64,000 nt of DNA, from assembly GCA_020740775.1 (NCBI GenBank), contig JAHEWK010000001.1:744001-808000 (forward strand), in the 5' to 3' direction. This DNA comes from Ilyonectria destructans. Its lineage: Eukaryota; Ascomycota; Sordariomycetes; Hypocreales; Nectriaceae. The notes below the pieces were generated by a model. That model ran no database searches. It saw only the letters and a program-made list of their open reading frames with translations, and was not told the origin of the DNA. Positions within the stretch are counted from its first letter, which is position 1, and every line of letters begins with the position of its first letter. Positions 1 through 11,998 of the stretch are shown in pieces. Made by a program: the position numbers and the translations under genes.

Positions 1-1323
1 TATAATCTAGACAATATGAACCCTTGAAATCGCTTGGTTTGTTTGGTTGGGATTACCACATAAATATTTCCCACTATAGACGGAATTGAATCTACCTAGA
101 CGCAGGTTTCATTTCAGCCATGGTGCACTCGGCAGTAGAGACACGGCCTCTCTATCTTGCTAATCCTATAGAGGCAAGTTGAGTCAAATGTTTTTAGCCA
201 CTTTCGTTTTCCATTCCCACCCTTACTCTCCTTGCGCTGGGTTGCATGAGTCTTGCGGTGCTTCGGCTTTTGTGTCGCTTGGTTACTTACACTCATACGG
301 TGGTTTGCGCCTTCCAATATTGTGTACCCGTGGCTACCTGTATGTACCTACCAGCCGCGTACACAGTTCTAGCACAGTTCGTAACAATCCACACCATATC
401 GAAATATCACAAACCTTCTTTTAGCCTCACTGTGGCTTTAGCTGCTATACCAAGCTCCGCTCAAGCCAGCCGCAAAGTGATTTATCACTGGATACGACAC
501 TTACTCTTCTCTATGGATACAGTCTCGGCAACAGCTTGAGTTCTCAAATATACACCATTTAACAGATACAGCTGTTACTGAAGCTCATTAAGGTATTGCG
601 AAAGGTAGCCAGTTAGGCTAGAAACCTTAGTCTGTCTGAGTAAACTGTTGACTTTTGAGTGGACTGGGTATGTGGTCTGCATTGTTGATCCTATTGTTGG
701 TGTTTTTTTCTTCTTTTTTTACTGCTTAGAGTTGGGGTTTTAAATAATTTATTAGAATCATAGATAATTATTAGCAGGATTGAAGCATGCAGTTGAGGGC
801 CGTTTTTATCCCTCTCCTTGCAGACGAAGATTCCCGCTCCAGATAACTAAACTACGACAGTGAAGAACCGGCTTCATCCATCGCGAGTTTAAATATTTAA
901 TTAGTCATCTCCCTCACGGGGCATGTCTGCAAGCCCCCGAGGAGGGAAATATCTAATGTTGCATTGAATCTGCCTTTCAGTCGGCTGCATCCCGAACACT
1001 CCCCACTCTTGATATCAAGTCCTTCACTGATAACATTGCCCACTCTTGACTCTAGGTGATAATTGTCGTTTCTTAACCAATAATTGCGCCCGCTCCCATC
1101 TTCAATGGGCCGACTTTTCTCATTTATGGCGCCTCTGTCGGTTCTTCTTGATAATCATGACTCTGTCGAGTCTAGCGTGATGTGGTAACCTGATTCATGT
1201 CTCAATTCGTTTGGAAAGGAACCGGTGCCGTGGAACTACTTATAGCCACATATTCCAATGAATTCAAAACTTGGTCCCTTATTTTTACCATTTACCCTTA
1301 TCTCATCTCGAGCCTCAGTTATA
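1..1323. other. Intergenic, 5' edge
   Basis: No convincing gene is seen. Short open frames on both strands have no recognisable domain, no splice-linked continuation and low-complexity composition. The last 320 bases are the presumed promoter and leader of the MFS permease that starts at 1324, and they contain the repeated CCCACTCTTGA motif described separately. Confidence 0.6.
1002..1019 (+). promoter_or_regulatory. 18-bp palindrome-containing element, copy 1
   Basis: The element CCCACTCTTGATATCAAG ends 305 bases before the permease ATG. Its last 12 bases are a perfect palindrome (CTTGATATCAAG). The exact reverse complement lies at 3446-3463, upstream of the monooxygenase. An 11-base partial copy (CCCACTCTTGA) follows at 1039-1049. 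A regulator-binding role is inferred from the position upstream of both genes. Confidence 0.45.
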
Positions 1324-2915
1324 ATGGACACCAACGAGAAGAATCTCAAATCGCAGGCCCGATCTGACAGCGTCCCATCAGAAGCGGCCGAAATTGGGAG
1401 TTCTACCAATGTCGTTATTGATAAAGCCCTCGATAGGGCATATGGTAAGCAATCTGAAGAGGATGACCCTTCATGCTGGCTAACTGTACTATCCAGTCAG
1501 GAAGATGGACCTGTACCTGCTGCCCTATCTGTCTATTATGTACTTTTTCAACTCTGTGGATCGGGTACGTATTCTCCAATGCCACCAGATAGGGATCGTC
1601 TTTTCTGACATGCATCAAGAGTAATCTAGGGAATGCCGAAACGGATGGTATGAGTACTGACCTCAACTTCGTCGGCGAGCAATATTCGCTTCTTATTTTG
1701 CTCTTCTACGTCCCTAATGGACTCTGCGACCTCCCTCTCAACCTGCTCACCAAGCGTTTCTCGGGTCGTGTAATGCTTCCCGGTCTGATGCTTGGCTGGG
1801 GAGCATTGTCGATGATCCAAGTCGCCTGCAAGGGCTTTGCCAGTTTGCTCGTTGTCCGGCTTCTCATCGGCGCACTCGAAGCAGGTTTCTTCGCGGGAAC
1901 AGTCTTCTACCTAACGCTTTTCTACACACGTGGAGAGCTTGGTTTCCGGATCGCAATCTTCTTTGGAAGTGCTCTCCTCGCCGCTGCCTTCTCCGGTCTC
2001 ATATCTTTCGGCGTCTTTCAGATCGAAGGGACGGCGATTAAGGGATGGCAATATCTGTTCCTTCTTGAAGGAGGTCTTACGGTTATTTTTGCTTTCTTCG
2101 CATTCTGGTGGCTTCCAGCATCTCCCCATACAGCTTGGTTCCTGACCGAGGACGAGAAAGAGGCTGCCAAAGTTCGGCTCCTCCGCGACGGATCCCAGCA
2201 GTTGGAGGTCGACTTTAATCTGAAGGAATGCTTCTCGTCTTGGAACCACTGGAAGTTCTTCCCATGGTGTGTCATCTCTTTCACATACCCGGTTGCTTTC
2301 TCGACCTGCGCAAACTTCCTCCCTCTCGTTTTGAGGCGTCTTGGATACAGCACTGTCGTCACGAACCTGCTCACCGTCCCACCCAACTTTGTGGGCTTTA
2401 TCGTTCTTCTTTGCGTAACTTTCCACTCCGACCGGGCTCGCGAGCGGACATTCCACATAATTGGATCCCTCGCGCTGTCCATGTGTGGCCTAATCATCCT
2501 GGCTGCCATCGATGCAGAGGCTCACAAGGGGGTGGCATATTTTGCAACTTTTCTGGTGGCTGCTGGTGCATACATTCCGAGCTGTCTCGTTCACTCTTGG
2601 CACAACAATAACAATGTGAATGAGAACTCCCGGGCAGCCACCACGGGACTCCTTGTTGGTCTCGGTAACTTGGGCGGAATTCTGAGCTCAGCAACTTTCA
2701 GAACTACGTATGCTCCTCGGTATGCCCCGACTCTCATCGCAACCGCAGCTTGCAACCTGACTTGCATATGTTTCACCTTTTGGCTTGGAATGTGGATGCG
2801 ACGAGACAATACGAGACGAGATCAGGCGCAAGGAGTTGTGGTGAGGGCGGAGAACGTCGATACGAGTGAGCTTAGGGATGGCGAGAAGGATCCCCGCTGG
2901 CGTTATTTTGTTTAG
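1324..2915 (+). CDS. MFS permease, Dal5/anion:cation symporter type
   Basis: Predicted plasma-membrane carrier of about 494 residues. Exons 1324-1444, 1497-1564 and 1620-2915 join in frame with GT-AG introns of 52 and 55 bp. The joined N-terminus reads VRKMDLYLLPYL followed by FFNSVDRSNLGNA, the classic first-helix region of the allantoate permease (Dal5) group. That group imports organic anions such as allantoate, nicotinate, pantothenate or aromatic acids. The rest shows about 12 hydrophobic helices and a charged cytoplasmic tail. I chose the ATG at 1324 because it gives the usual acidic N-terminal tail; an in-frame ATG at 1258 lies in the likely leader. The next gene on the same strand is a salicylate-hydroxylase-like monooxygenase, so an aromatic acid is a reasonable substrate guess, but the sequence alone does not show the substrate. 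Confidence 0.9.
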
Positions 2916-3445
2916 TTGGCCATGGCAGGTGGATTATAACCGTAGGAGAATTAAGCAAAGTCCTTTTATTCAAGGAGCCATTCTAGCACATGATTAAACA
3001 ATTTCTGCGAACGAAACCCACCCTGCATGCAAAGTCCAAACTCAACAGTATTGCAACATAGTTGATCTCCAATCAATATTCCGTCAAGGCAAGCACAAGT
3101 AAACCAATATTAACAGTCATTTGGGCATGCTAGCTAAGACTGAGAGGCTTAACCCCAATGTTAAGGTCATTTTCACGAAGTTAAACAACCATGGTTCATC
3201 CGGAAGTGTTCGTCTTTTGTCCCAGATATCTTTGTCGATGTAATCAAACACTGGTTGTCTTATCATGAAATCACCACTTCCCCCACTCTTGGCAGTGATT
3301 ATGCCATTGTTTTCCCACTTACACGCTGGATCAGGAATGATCTGCTCATTTCAATCTGGGAATAACATGGGTTGAATCAGCAGGATGCGGGTTCGGAGCG
3401 AAGACCCGCAGTGGTCTGGTAAGCTAGTACGAAGGAGTAATGTGT

Positions 3446-3463
3446 CTTGATATCAAGAGTGGG
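3446..3463 (-). promoter_or_regulatory. 18-bp palindrome-containing element, copy 2
   Basis: Exact reverse complement of 1002-1019, lying 782 bases before the monooxygenase ATG and about 530 bases after the permease stop. The shared element suggests common control of the two genes. A leftover of a small duplicated sequence is the main alternative. Confidence 0.45.
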
Positions 3464-3879
3464 TGCTGATGCCTGTTATCTGTCGGCTTGTTACTGTGCG
3501 ACGGAATAACGTGTCACCGGTGTTCTGCTGGAGGCATCTTGAAAAGAAGCCAAGTCCAACGCATTTCTGCTCGCACACTGAATTGGCTCCGAAACATTCG
3601 TCTCAATTGGCCCCAGTAATACCTAGCTTGGTACAATTGGATATCTTTTGCCGATGATGACTACCGAAGTCGACTTCAAACAGCCCATCTGGCGGAACGG
3701 CTCTAAACGACGCGGCCACAACCCGGGGAGCGGAAATAATCAGGACACGAAGAGCGGGCTAACATGGCTTCCAGCCTCGCCCTTCCGGTTGCGCACACAA
3801 ACTGAACCACTCATCAAATAGAGACCACAGACAACGATTACTAAATCTGACTATTCATTGGGTTTACCCGTCTTCCGGC

Positions 3880-3893
3880 CGGCTTCAACTCCG
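3880..3893. promoter_or_regulatory. CGG-N8-CCG inverted triplet, possible Zn2Cys6 site
   Basis: Inverted CGG triplets separated by 8 bases lie about 350 bases before the monooxygenase start. Zn2Cys6 dimers typically bind such pairs, and a Zn2Cys6 regulator lies just downstream of the monooxygenase. In GC-rich DNA such pairs also arise by chance. Confidence 0.25.
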
Positions 3894-4146
3894 GTCCACG
3901 AGCCCGCAGCGCGATCGTGATGTGGGGAGAGTGTCAACCAACCAGTTAGACTAGAGAACTAGTTCCCCATGCCCCAAATCGTGGCGGAGATACGGATACG
4001 CTCCGGTTGATTGGCTGCCCAATTGTCCAATCGGAACTCGATCATCCGCCAGGCTTCGCGTCGTCTCCCGCACAGAAGCCGGAGGTGTAAGTCGACGATA
4101 TTGCCGTAGAACAGTGCCGACGCCGGGTAAAGCTTACTCCTCAGAG

Positions 4147-4154
4147 TATATATA
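4147..4154 (+). promoter_or_regulatory. TATA-like element of monooxygenase gene
   Basis: TATATATA lies 91 bases upstream of the monooxygenase ATG, a plausible core-promoter distance in fungi. Confidence 0.4.
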
Positions 4155-4244
4155 CGCCGCATTGTGTTGAATACGTAGTCTTCAAACCAACAAACCAGCC
4201 ACAGACATCCTGAAACACCCGTTGCCGACGACAAACAACTAAAC

Positions 4245-5729
4245 ATGAATGGAAACGGGACTACGGGGCGTGACCCCACGGATTTGCGCATCGCCATCAT
4301 TGGTGCAGGTAAGATTCAGCCTCTGGCGTTGGGAGAATCGGCCTGACAGTTAGGAAAGGAATGGGTGGCTTGGCCTCTGCGTTGGCTCTCGCCAAGAAGG
4401 GATTCAAACACATTGAAGTCTTTGAAATGGCGTCCGATCTTGGATTTGTCGGCGCCGGTATCCAAATGGCACCAAACCTGGTTCGAGTGTTGAGCCGGCT
4501 CGGTTGCTGGGAGAGCATTGAAGCTGAAGCCACCGAAGTGCTAGAAGCCAGCATCAGAGGCAAGTTCCCTTAGAGCTTTCTTCGATTGAAAGCACCGTAT
4601 CTAACAGCGACTGCAATCAGATGGCGCCTCTAACCAGGAATTAACCCATGTAACCATGCCCAACATCCGTGAGAGATACGGCTACCCCCACTGCACCGGC
4701 CACCGCGCATCTCTTGCGGGGGGGCTTTACGAAGCATGCAAGAAGGAGTCCGCGATTACTTGGAGTTTCGGCTGCGCTTTTGAAGGCATCGACCAATTCG
4801 TCCCCGTTCCCTTGATCACCGTGAAGCCTCGGAACGGCGAGCCCCGTCAAGTTCAATGCGATGTCCTGCTCGCAGGCGACGGCGTCAAGTCCCGGGTCCG
4901 CGCCCAGATCCTAGCCAGGCTTGGAGCGCCGGGCGTCGTTGAAGACACCGGCCAGGCTGCTTACCGCGTCATGCTTCCTCGCGAGAAGATGATGGCTGAC
5001 CCTGAGATGGCTGCGCTGCTCGATAGCAACCAAGTCACGCGATGGATTGGCGCCAAGCGACACTGGATCGCGTATCCCGTTGCCGGCCAGACCATCTACA
5101 ACATGTCGTCGACTCAGCCGGATACTCACTTCGCTACAGCACCCACGGCAACTTACACCACCAAGGGCTCGAAGAAGGACATGCTGGACGTGTTCTCCGA
5201 TTTCTGCCCCCTCGTGCTGCGCATGCTCGACATGGTTCCTGATGGTGAAGTCTGCGAGTGGAAGCTGCGCATTCACAAGGCATTGCCTACTTGGACTCAC
5301 GGCACCATCGCCCTTCTCGGTGACGCCTGCCACCCAACTCTTCCGCACTTGAACCAGGGTGCGGGTATGGCGATCGAAGATGCAGCAGTGTTGGCAGAGG
5401 TCTTGTCGCGAGCCCCCGACGCTTCACCCAAGACGATTGGAAAGTGTCTGCAGGTCTACGAGCTTCTTCGCAAGGAGCGCACTACCACCCTCGTTGACTT
5501 GGCGGCTGCATCAGGACGGACACTCCATCTTGGAGATGGCCAAGCAAAGGCCGAGAGAGATAAGCAGTTTTCAGCTGCCAACCAGAACGGAAAGAACGTC
5601 CCGGATAAGTGGGCGTCACCCGAGGTCCAGGAAATGATCTACGGTCACGATTGTATGAAGATTGCAGAGGACAGGTTTGATGAGTTGTACCAAGGACTGG
5701 CCCGCGGTGAAAGTACGCCGCGGATGTAG
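4245..5729 (+). CDS. FAD-dependent monooxygenase, salicylate hydroxylase-like
   Basis: Class A flavoprotein monooxygenase of about 457 residues, expected to hydroxylate an aromatic ring using NAD(P)H and O2. Exons are 4245-4308, 4359-4559 and 4621-5729. The first junction restores the dinucleotide-binding GAGMGG at residues 20-25. The second intron (4560-4620) begins with GC, in the strong context AG|GCAAGT, and ends with AG; no GT donor keeps the frame open. Further family marks are DVLLAGDGVKSRVR (the DG motif contacting FAD and NADPH) and GDACHPTLPHLNQG (the GD motif contacting FAD ribose). The length is normal for salicylate/3-hydroxybenzoate-type enzymes. The convergent Zn2Cys6 regulator ends 108 bases away and an anion-type permease lies upstream. 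Salicylate as substrate is inferred; related enzymes act on other hydroxybenzoates or on secondary-metabolite intermediates. Confidence 0.88.
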
Positions 5730-5837
5730 ATTCATATTGTGGAGTGTTCCGCTATTCCAGATATCTTTAGCTTAAGTTGAACAAGTTGTTACAGTAAATA
5801 TTCACCTAGTTACAAGGCACATAAAATGATGACGTGT

Positions 5838-8403
5838 CTACAGAAAGCCCCCCGCATCGTAGTTGCTGATGTCCTGATCCATGCTGAGCAACTCGCCCCC
5901 TAAGAAATCGTTGTCGCCCAGTTGACAGAATAAATCATCAACCGAACCAAACATAAAGTCCAGGAAATTGTCGGAGGGCAAGGCGTCCTTAGATAAGGGA
6001 ATGCCAGCAGACTCAGCCAAGCCCTCTTGGTCGCTTGGGTTGAGGCCTTTGGCGCGTGATGGCACGTCAGTATAGCACCACAATGACGAAAAAGCCAATG
6101 GTATACGGAAAGGTTGCTTGCTTACCCATAGTCTTTATCAGATGTAGTATGCGTTGTAAAAAGCGATGTGCCTTGCCAGTCATAATGCTGGACCCTCCCA
6201 CTGATCTCAACGTCTCGAGGCCTTCGACCATGAAGGTTTCGGCATCTGAGCTTGTGATACCGATTGCTTGTGGCAAATTTGCCGAACGCATACAAACCAA
6301 CCACAATCCCAAGCCATGCCAGCACACGGTGAGCGCTATGTCTTGATCAGCACTCTCCAACATCCAGTGTCGATAGCATCATACCTGTAAAATTACACAC
6401 CCACCATACCGCATTGGCTTTGAGTAACGGTCGCGCATTCCGCAGAATAGCGGAAAGCGTTTTCTGAAATCCCCGTATGGCCTCCCAGTCTCTTTTCAGC
6501 ACGGAAGCCGAAACATCCCTTAGCATCCCGGACAACTCGCTACCAGAGGCAGGATTTGTGACTTGTTCGAGAACCGCCATGAGAACAGGTGTACTGACTA
6601 GCATGACGGTTCTGTAATAGAAAAGAGACAGAAGTATAACATGAGCTTCGGGCTGGAACATGTCGGCAGACCACGAAGACAGGTCAGATTTCGAGCTCAG
6701 GATCACAAAATGAGCGTTGTGATCGCGCCAGCGCTCTAGTTGATCCAGCAACTCAATGGCCTTCAATGTGAGATCCCTCGGTTGCATCTGGGTAGCTCCT
6801 ATGTTGGAACTGTAAATTGAGTCCAGCGTGATTCCCACGATTTGATGCAAGGATCTAGACTTTGTTAATTCCATCGGGACGTTCAAAATGGCTAGGCAAA
6901 CCCACATGAGATGACTGTAGTATATCGAGCTCTTCAGGGAAGATGACATGGTGACAGTTCCCGCTGTGTACTTGCTAGGATCAATGCTCTCTGGGATCTC
7001 AACCTGGACATATTGTGGGGGGATTAGAACCGGCCGTCCGAGGGCCGCACTCAAGACCCTGCGCAATGTTAGCTATGGGGCTTCAACACAATGCCGGTAT
7101 AACAGACCTATCCTGAATCACCACGGCAAACCACACCTTCACTCGAAGTTCCTTCTCCTGTACGCCCAGGCCTTCGTATGTTGACGGGGAGTGAAGACCG
7201 AGTTGATAAGAAGCTTTGACTGCGAGAACATGAGTTGTTAAACTGGTCATGGCGCGCTGGCTGTTTTGTTGGTAGCTGCCAACGAGGAGCAAGGCTATGA
7301 CTACGGCAAATTAGCCTCAAGCAGAGTCACAAAGAAGCCAGTACTTACCCGTCTCCAAATTCCAGCTGAAGACGGATTGCTCATTCGTCATCAGCAATCC
7401 TAGAGATCGGTGGTAAAAAGGTTCGGGCGATCCATCATCGAGCGTGGACAGGGCGTGGGCGAAAACAATGTACAGCAACGCCTTTGTCGACCGTGAATGT
7501 GGCGAGTCATTCCATATTCTAGCACCCATTCGGTTCGCCTCTCTCAGCAAAGGTGCTTCACTAATGTATGGCAACACCGAGCCAACGGTGTCGAAGAATC
7601 TCGCAATCCACTCGATGCAGGTCTGGGCATTTGGGAAGCCTTCTTCGGCGTCTCGCCTCGCGGAATGATCGGGTCCCGAAACTGGTACTTGGAGTGAGGG
7701 GCCAAACCTTTCACCGGCTGGGTTTTCCTGGAAAAGATGAGAGTCGCGGGCGCCTAATTTGGTGACGAAGACGGTCATGGACCGAAACAAGGCGTGGTTT
7801 GAACTCGGGCCTTGAAACGTAGTGAGCAACGCTGATATTCCCAGGAGTAATATCACTCACCAAAGTACCCAATCTCGGCTGGGGTGAGGCGGTCAAAAGC
7901 ACCGGTGGCTAGAATATCGGCGGCAGATTCGGGGTTCGTATCCAGGCTGTCCACCTCTGAGACTTCAACGGCAGTTTCTTTAGCGAGTGACGATATCCCC
8001 TGGTCGTAGAAAGTTGGATCTAGAGCCTGTCCCGACGTGGACGCCACGGCGAGCTGAGCCTCGAGTTCATTGACTCTGTTTCTCAACACCAACAGTGCCC
8101 TGTGTTGTCGTATGCGAGTTAGTTTACGTATTTCCCAGGCGTTTTCCTTCTGCTGGAGGCACTGACCTGCGATCTTCTTGGCGCTCTAGTCGCTTGTCCC
8201 AGACGGTCTGCGTGTACACACATTCGACACTCCGAGCTGCGCAGCGGCCACAAACAGGCCTGCCGCTATCGCACTGATCTGGTCAGTACGGCCGATAATG
8301 ATTGAGACGAGCGCAATCGTACTTTTGACTTGGTCTGCCGACACGCATTACACGCGACAGCGGCTCGCGGACGCTTGGTCAGTGGAGAGCTGGTGTGCTG
8401 CAT
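5838..8403 (-). CDS. Zn2Cys6 transcription factor with fungal-specific TF domain
   Basis: Nuclear regulator of about 724 residues in eight exons: 8403-8323, 8273-8167, 8099-7861, 7810-7349, 7300-7108, 7058-6385, 6335-6126 and 6046-5838. All junctions keep frame with GT-AG ends. The first splice assembles the binuclear zinc cluster with cysteines at 18, 21, 28, 35, 38 and 45. A short leucine/arginine helix (RNRVNELEAQL) follows as a likely dimerisation element. The middle region, with CIEWIARFFDTVGSVLPYI and LGLHSPSTYEGL, is the usual fungal_trans regulatory domain. The acidic C-terminus could activate transcription. It is tail-to-tail with the flavin monooxygenase (108 bases between stops), which makes it the likely local regulator of the permease/monooxygenase pair. 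Exons 7 and 8 are the least certain part of the model. Confidence 0.85.
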
Positions 8404-10783
8404 GTTGCACCGGCGGCCATCAGTTCAATAGCGGTGTACGTAATGAAACGACGCTTTACCAGGGAGTCAAGCCGTAGAATGACGATCCTCTTGGCATCTC
8501 GCGACGGAGTGAGCAAGAGAATTCATGGTCGCTGGCGGCGGGGTAGGACATGACGGGGCTTTAACTGTCCAGCAACAAGCCGAAGTGGGTAACATTGGCC
8601 CGTGTAGCTCGGTTCTGTTTACGTCAGCCTTTTGCCTCCGTCTTCATCTTGATCCAGGGCCATTGAAATTAGACGAGTCGCAAAAAGTGCAAATGGCCAT
8701 AATCTAGAAAATCAAGAGCAAATTGCCACTACTTGTATATGCAGCAATTCTAAGTGGTTTAAATACTTCATAATTTATCATCTATTCTATTCTACAATAC
8801 TCTCTACTATTTCAGTGTCTTAAGTCTTAAACCCCAATGCTGAACACGGCTTAACATCACTTAAGGCTAAGAGTTCATCCAGCGACGGAATGGAACAGGT
8901 GTGCTGGGCTTCAGGGCTTCGCAGCGGCTACAGGGGGTGCCCAATAGAAGGAACAAAAGGTGCCTGTGACGCAATGGTCCAGGTTGAGAGCACCAAAGCT
9001 TAGGGCTCCATGCGCTACAGATCAGGGGCTGATGCGCTGAAAATTGAAGGGTCGGACCGGGCAGGCACTAAAGCTGGGCTAACTTGGGTGTAATTTACTG
9101 TTCCTCGATTTTTGACCTTCTGGCTATTTGTACTTTTTACTGACGATGTTGCTCGGCTACAGTGTGTATCCCACCTCCGTGCAACTGGTAGATCAGTAGC
9201 AATGGTCTTTCAACCCTTCTCTTAGCTTCATTTATCTTCCAACTCCCCCATTAGTTCTGTCCTACCAGTCTATTCGTCAAGACGGCTTCATCATGCGACC
9301 AAGGTATGGATTTACTTGAGCATCGCAGCCAATACAACACAGTCAGGGTCAAAGGACAGAGTCTCTGAGCAGAGCTTGAGAGTCCAAAAAACTTTCTTAT
9401 CACACAGCATATCGATACGAGAGCAATATGTGATGCATTTGGTGGAGAGTGCACTCCTAATCCGGTGTCCTAATTAAATTAATCTTCGAACCGGATCCTG
9501 CGAAGCAGACGGCGAATCAATATGGAATAAAGGACATCTCAATCATCTGATTGATGTTTCAGATCTCCTATTCTAGTACGGAGGTCTCGCGGCGTGCAGT
9601 TGACATCATCAGTCTAGTGTGGTAGGCCTGGGCCGCTTCAACTCGGCCGCCGTTTGGAAAATCGGAGGATATCTTTGACGTAGCCCCTTCAGAAGCCCCA
9701 TTCGACCCCTCATAGCCACCAGTCATTGAATTGACAGCTTTATTTAGACTTTTCGTCTAGGGGTCTCCCTGCTCCCGGGCCCAATTCGATCGTGTTGCCG
9801 AACAAGATGTGTCTCACCCACCCAGAAAAGGCGCCCGCCCATCGGCCCGAAGACGCCATTTACATATCCCAGCCTTCAAGTGGCTTCTGGGTGTGAAATT
9901 ATTACGGCTTAATATGCAATGCTTCTGTTGGAGACGCGCTTAGATCACTTTCCTACATGAAACAGGATCCTCCTACCGACTTCTAAGGGAGACATGGTCC
10001 TCGGGAGATGGCTGGGAGAATTCTTGCAGGAAATGTGCCGTCATCATCAGAGTCACTAATTAACCTTTCTGTCAAACCGGGCAGAAGGAACGAGCCGTTT
10101 GGTCAGAGGGGTCTAGATTTCGACTCGCTCATGTCAAATACGGACTTATGTCAAAACATCAAAGCGGCAAAGCTGCCCATTCACAACAGAATTGGATATG
10201 GATGTAATAAATTGCAATACGTAATATCTAAATCACCTTTAAACGACATAAGATTCAAAGATCATAATATTACTAGCTTTTGAACAGGTCTAGGTGGGGA
10301 ATTATCCTAGATTCTCAAAGGTTCAGCATCTTCGGATGTCCTCAGAAAAGTGCCAAGAACATGCGAGGTAGTTCTGGGCGTACGGTTCATGTAACAAGAT
10401 CCCACCGCCAACATCACATAGCTTTTTTCGACACGTGTGCGAGGTCCAGGGAGGCAATGCTGGTCAAAGGGTCCGGCGCCTCGGCGCTTCGGCGCTTTCA
10501 CATCATTTGACATTCCTAGGTACAACGGGATCACAACAGATGATAGAGGCTAGAGACATGTTCCAGCGTAGATCTCACGAGGAACATGCCATTCAAGAGA
10601 GGATATAAACCCAATACACGAAAGGTACATGTTAGGTTCTACAGTGGCTGACTCGTGTATCTTCTTGCGTTTCTCTATTAAGATAGGGTCTCGTCGGATC
10701 TTACAGTCATCACATCATCAAACGTTCTGTACTTCTATAATCCGGCACCCTCTAGTCATCCTACGACAAGAACCACCGCCACC
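8404..10783. other. 2.4-kb intergenic region
   Basis: Holds the promoter of the Zn2Cys6 regulator at its left side and that of the PQ-loop gene at its right. Small open frames show no domain, signal peptide or splice continuation. I see no tRNA-like box pattern. The stretch around 10,484-10,500 has short GC repeats (GGCGC/CTTCGGCGC) only. Confidence 0.5.
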
Positions 10784-11998
10784 ATGCTGGTCTTTGATCT
10801 TGAAGCCGCCTCTGGTATCTTCGGGTAGGCCCCCGACAATGATAAGACTCTCATGCTGAATGCTTGCTGACTGGTGGGGTTTTTATCTAGCGCAATGTCC
10901 ATTGCGTGCTGGAGTATGTCTTCATCCTAGATTCTCTCGTCCGCGAGCTAACGTCACCTAGCCGTCGTATTCACTCCTCAAATCTTGCAAAACTTTAAAC
11001 GGAAAAATGCTGATGCTCTTTCCCTCCATTTCATCATCATTTGGTTGGTCGGAGACATCTTCAACATCATCGGATCTGTCCTACAGGGTGTCTTGACGTC
11101 GATGGTAGGAATTAACAGGGCTTTCCAGTCGTTGGTGTCATGCTAACATGATCACCCATAGATCATCCTCGCTGTCTACTATACTGTCGCAGACCTTGTT
11201 CTTCTCGGCCAAATGTTCTTCTACCGTGGATATATCTTTCGCAAACCCTCGACTCCTTCTACAAACCCGACCGCTCTTGTCGAACCTTATGATCCCAATA
11301 GCCCTTCAGCACTTTCCGTTGAGCCATACGACCTCAATGGCCTTTCGTTTGTTGAATCCATTCTGGATAAAGAAAATACTAGCGACCGACGTGGCTCGGA
11401 TACCTCGGATGTTTCCTCTCCTGTTCCCGACCAAGCAGAAGTTCCAGCTCCGAAAGCTCCACGTTCTCTTCTTCAAAGGTTTATGTGGAATACCATCATT
11501 ATCCTTATGGTATTGACTGCCGGTTTCATTGGATGGCTTATTAGCGTCAAGATCTCGGGTCAAAATAAGGACGAAGAAATTCAAGATGAAGACTCCCTCG
11601 AGTTCAATACCACAGGTCAGGTGTTTGGTTATCTCGGCGCAGTCACCTATATCGCCTCCCGACTACCCCAGCTATACTTAAACTGGAAGCGAAAGACAAC
11701 CGAGGGACTTGCCATGCTTTTCTTCATCTTTTCCTGTCTCGGGAATGTCACCTACGTTCTTTCGATCTTTGCCTACGACCCTCACTGCGCCGGTAAAATC
11801 TGCAAGCCTGGGGAGGCGAGTAGAGTTTATGGACGATACATTCTAATCAACCTCAGCTGGCTAGGCGGCAGCATCATCAACCTGCTGGAGGACTGTGGTG
11901 TCTTTAGTCAGTACTTTATGTACCGGAATCGCGGTAACGATGGCCCTAAGCAGGAAGGCCATGACGCCGAGACTATCACTGCGGGCAAGCAAGGCTAA
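10784..11998 (+). CDS. PQ-loop repeat protein, Ypq/Rtc2-like vacuolar amino-acid transporter
   Basis: About 347 residues in four exons: 10784-10824, 10891-10913 (only 23 bases), 10962-11104 and 11162-11998. The start has a GCCACC ATG context. The first PQ loop appears only after splicing (VVFTPQILQNFKRK) and is followed by SLHFIIIWLVGDIFN. The second is SRLPQLYLNWKRKTTEGL, followed by FFIFSCLGN. Seven hydrophobic helices are expected. Yeast Ypq1-3 and Rtc2 have this layout and export cationic amino acids across the vacuolar membrane, so a role in vacuolar lysine/arginine exchange is the family-based expectation. The linker between the two halves (about residues 95-165) is acidic, proline-rich and poorly conserved in character. 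Neighbouring genes do not refine the role. Confidence 0.9.

Larger units (their letters stand above)
2916..4244. other. Intergenic between permease and monooxygenase
   Basis: This stretch holds the permease 3' region and the monooxygenase promoter. I see the inverted 18-bp element at 3446-3463, a partial CCCACTCTTG at 3292-3301, a CGG-N8-CCG site at 3880-3893 and a TATA-like run at 4147-4154. No coding region could be supported. Confidence 0.6.

Noticed and set aside
246..539. 97-codon frame near the left edge
   Set aside because: Composition is hydrophobic but irregular, no domain is seen, and overlapping frames are equally long.
1911..2456. 181-codon minus-strand frame
   Set aside because: It lies antisense to the Dal5-type permease and has low-complexity charged sequence without homologous motifs.
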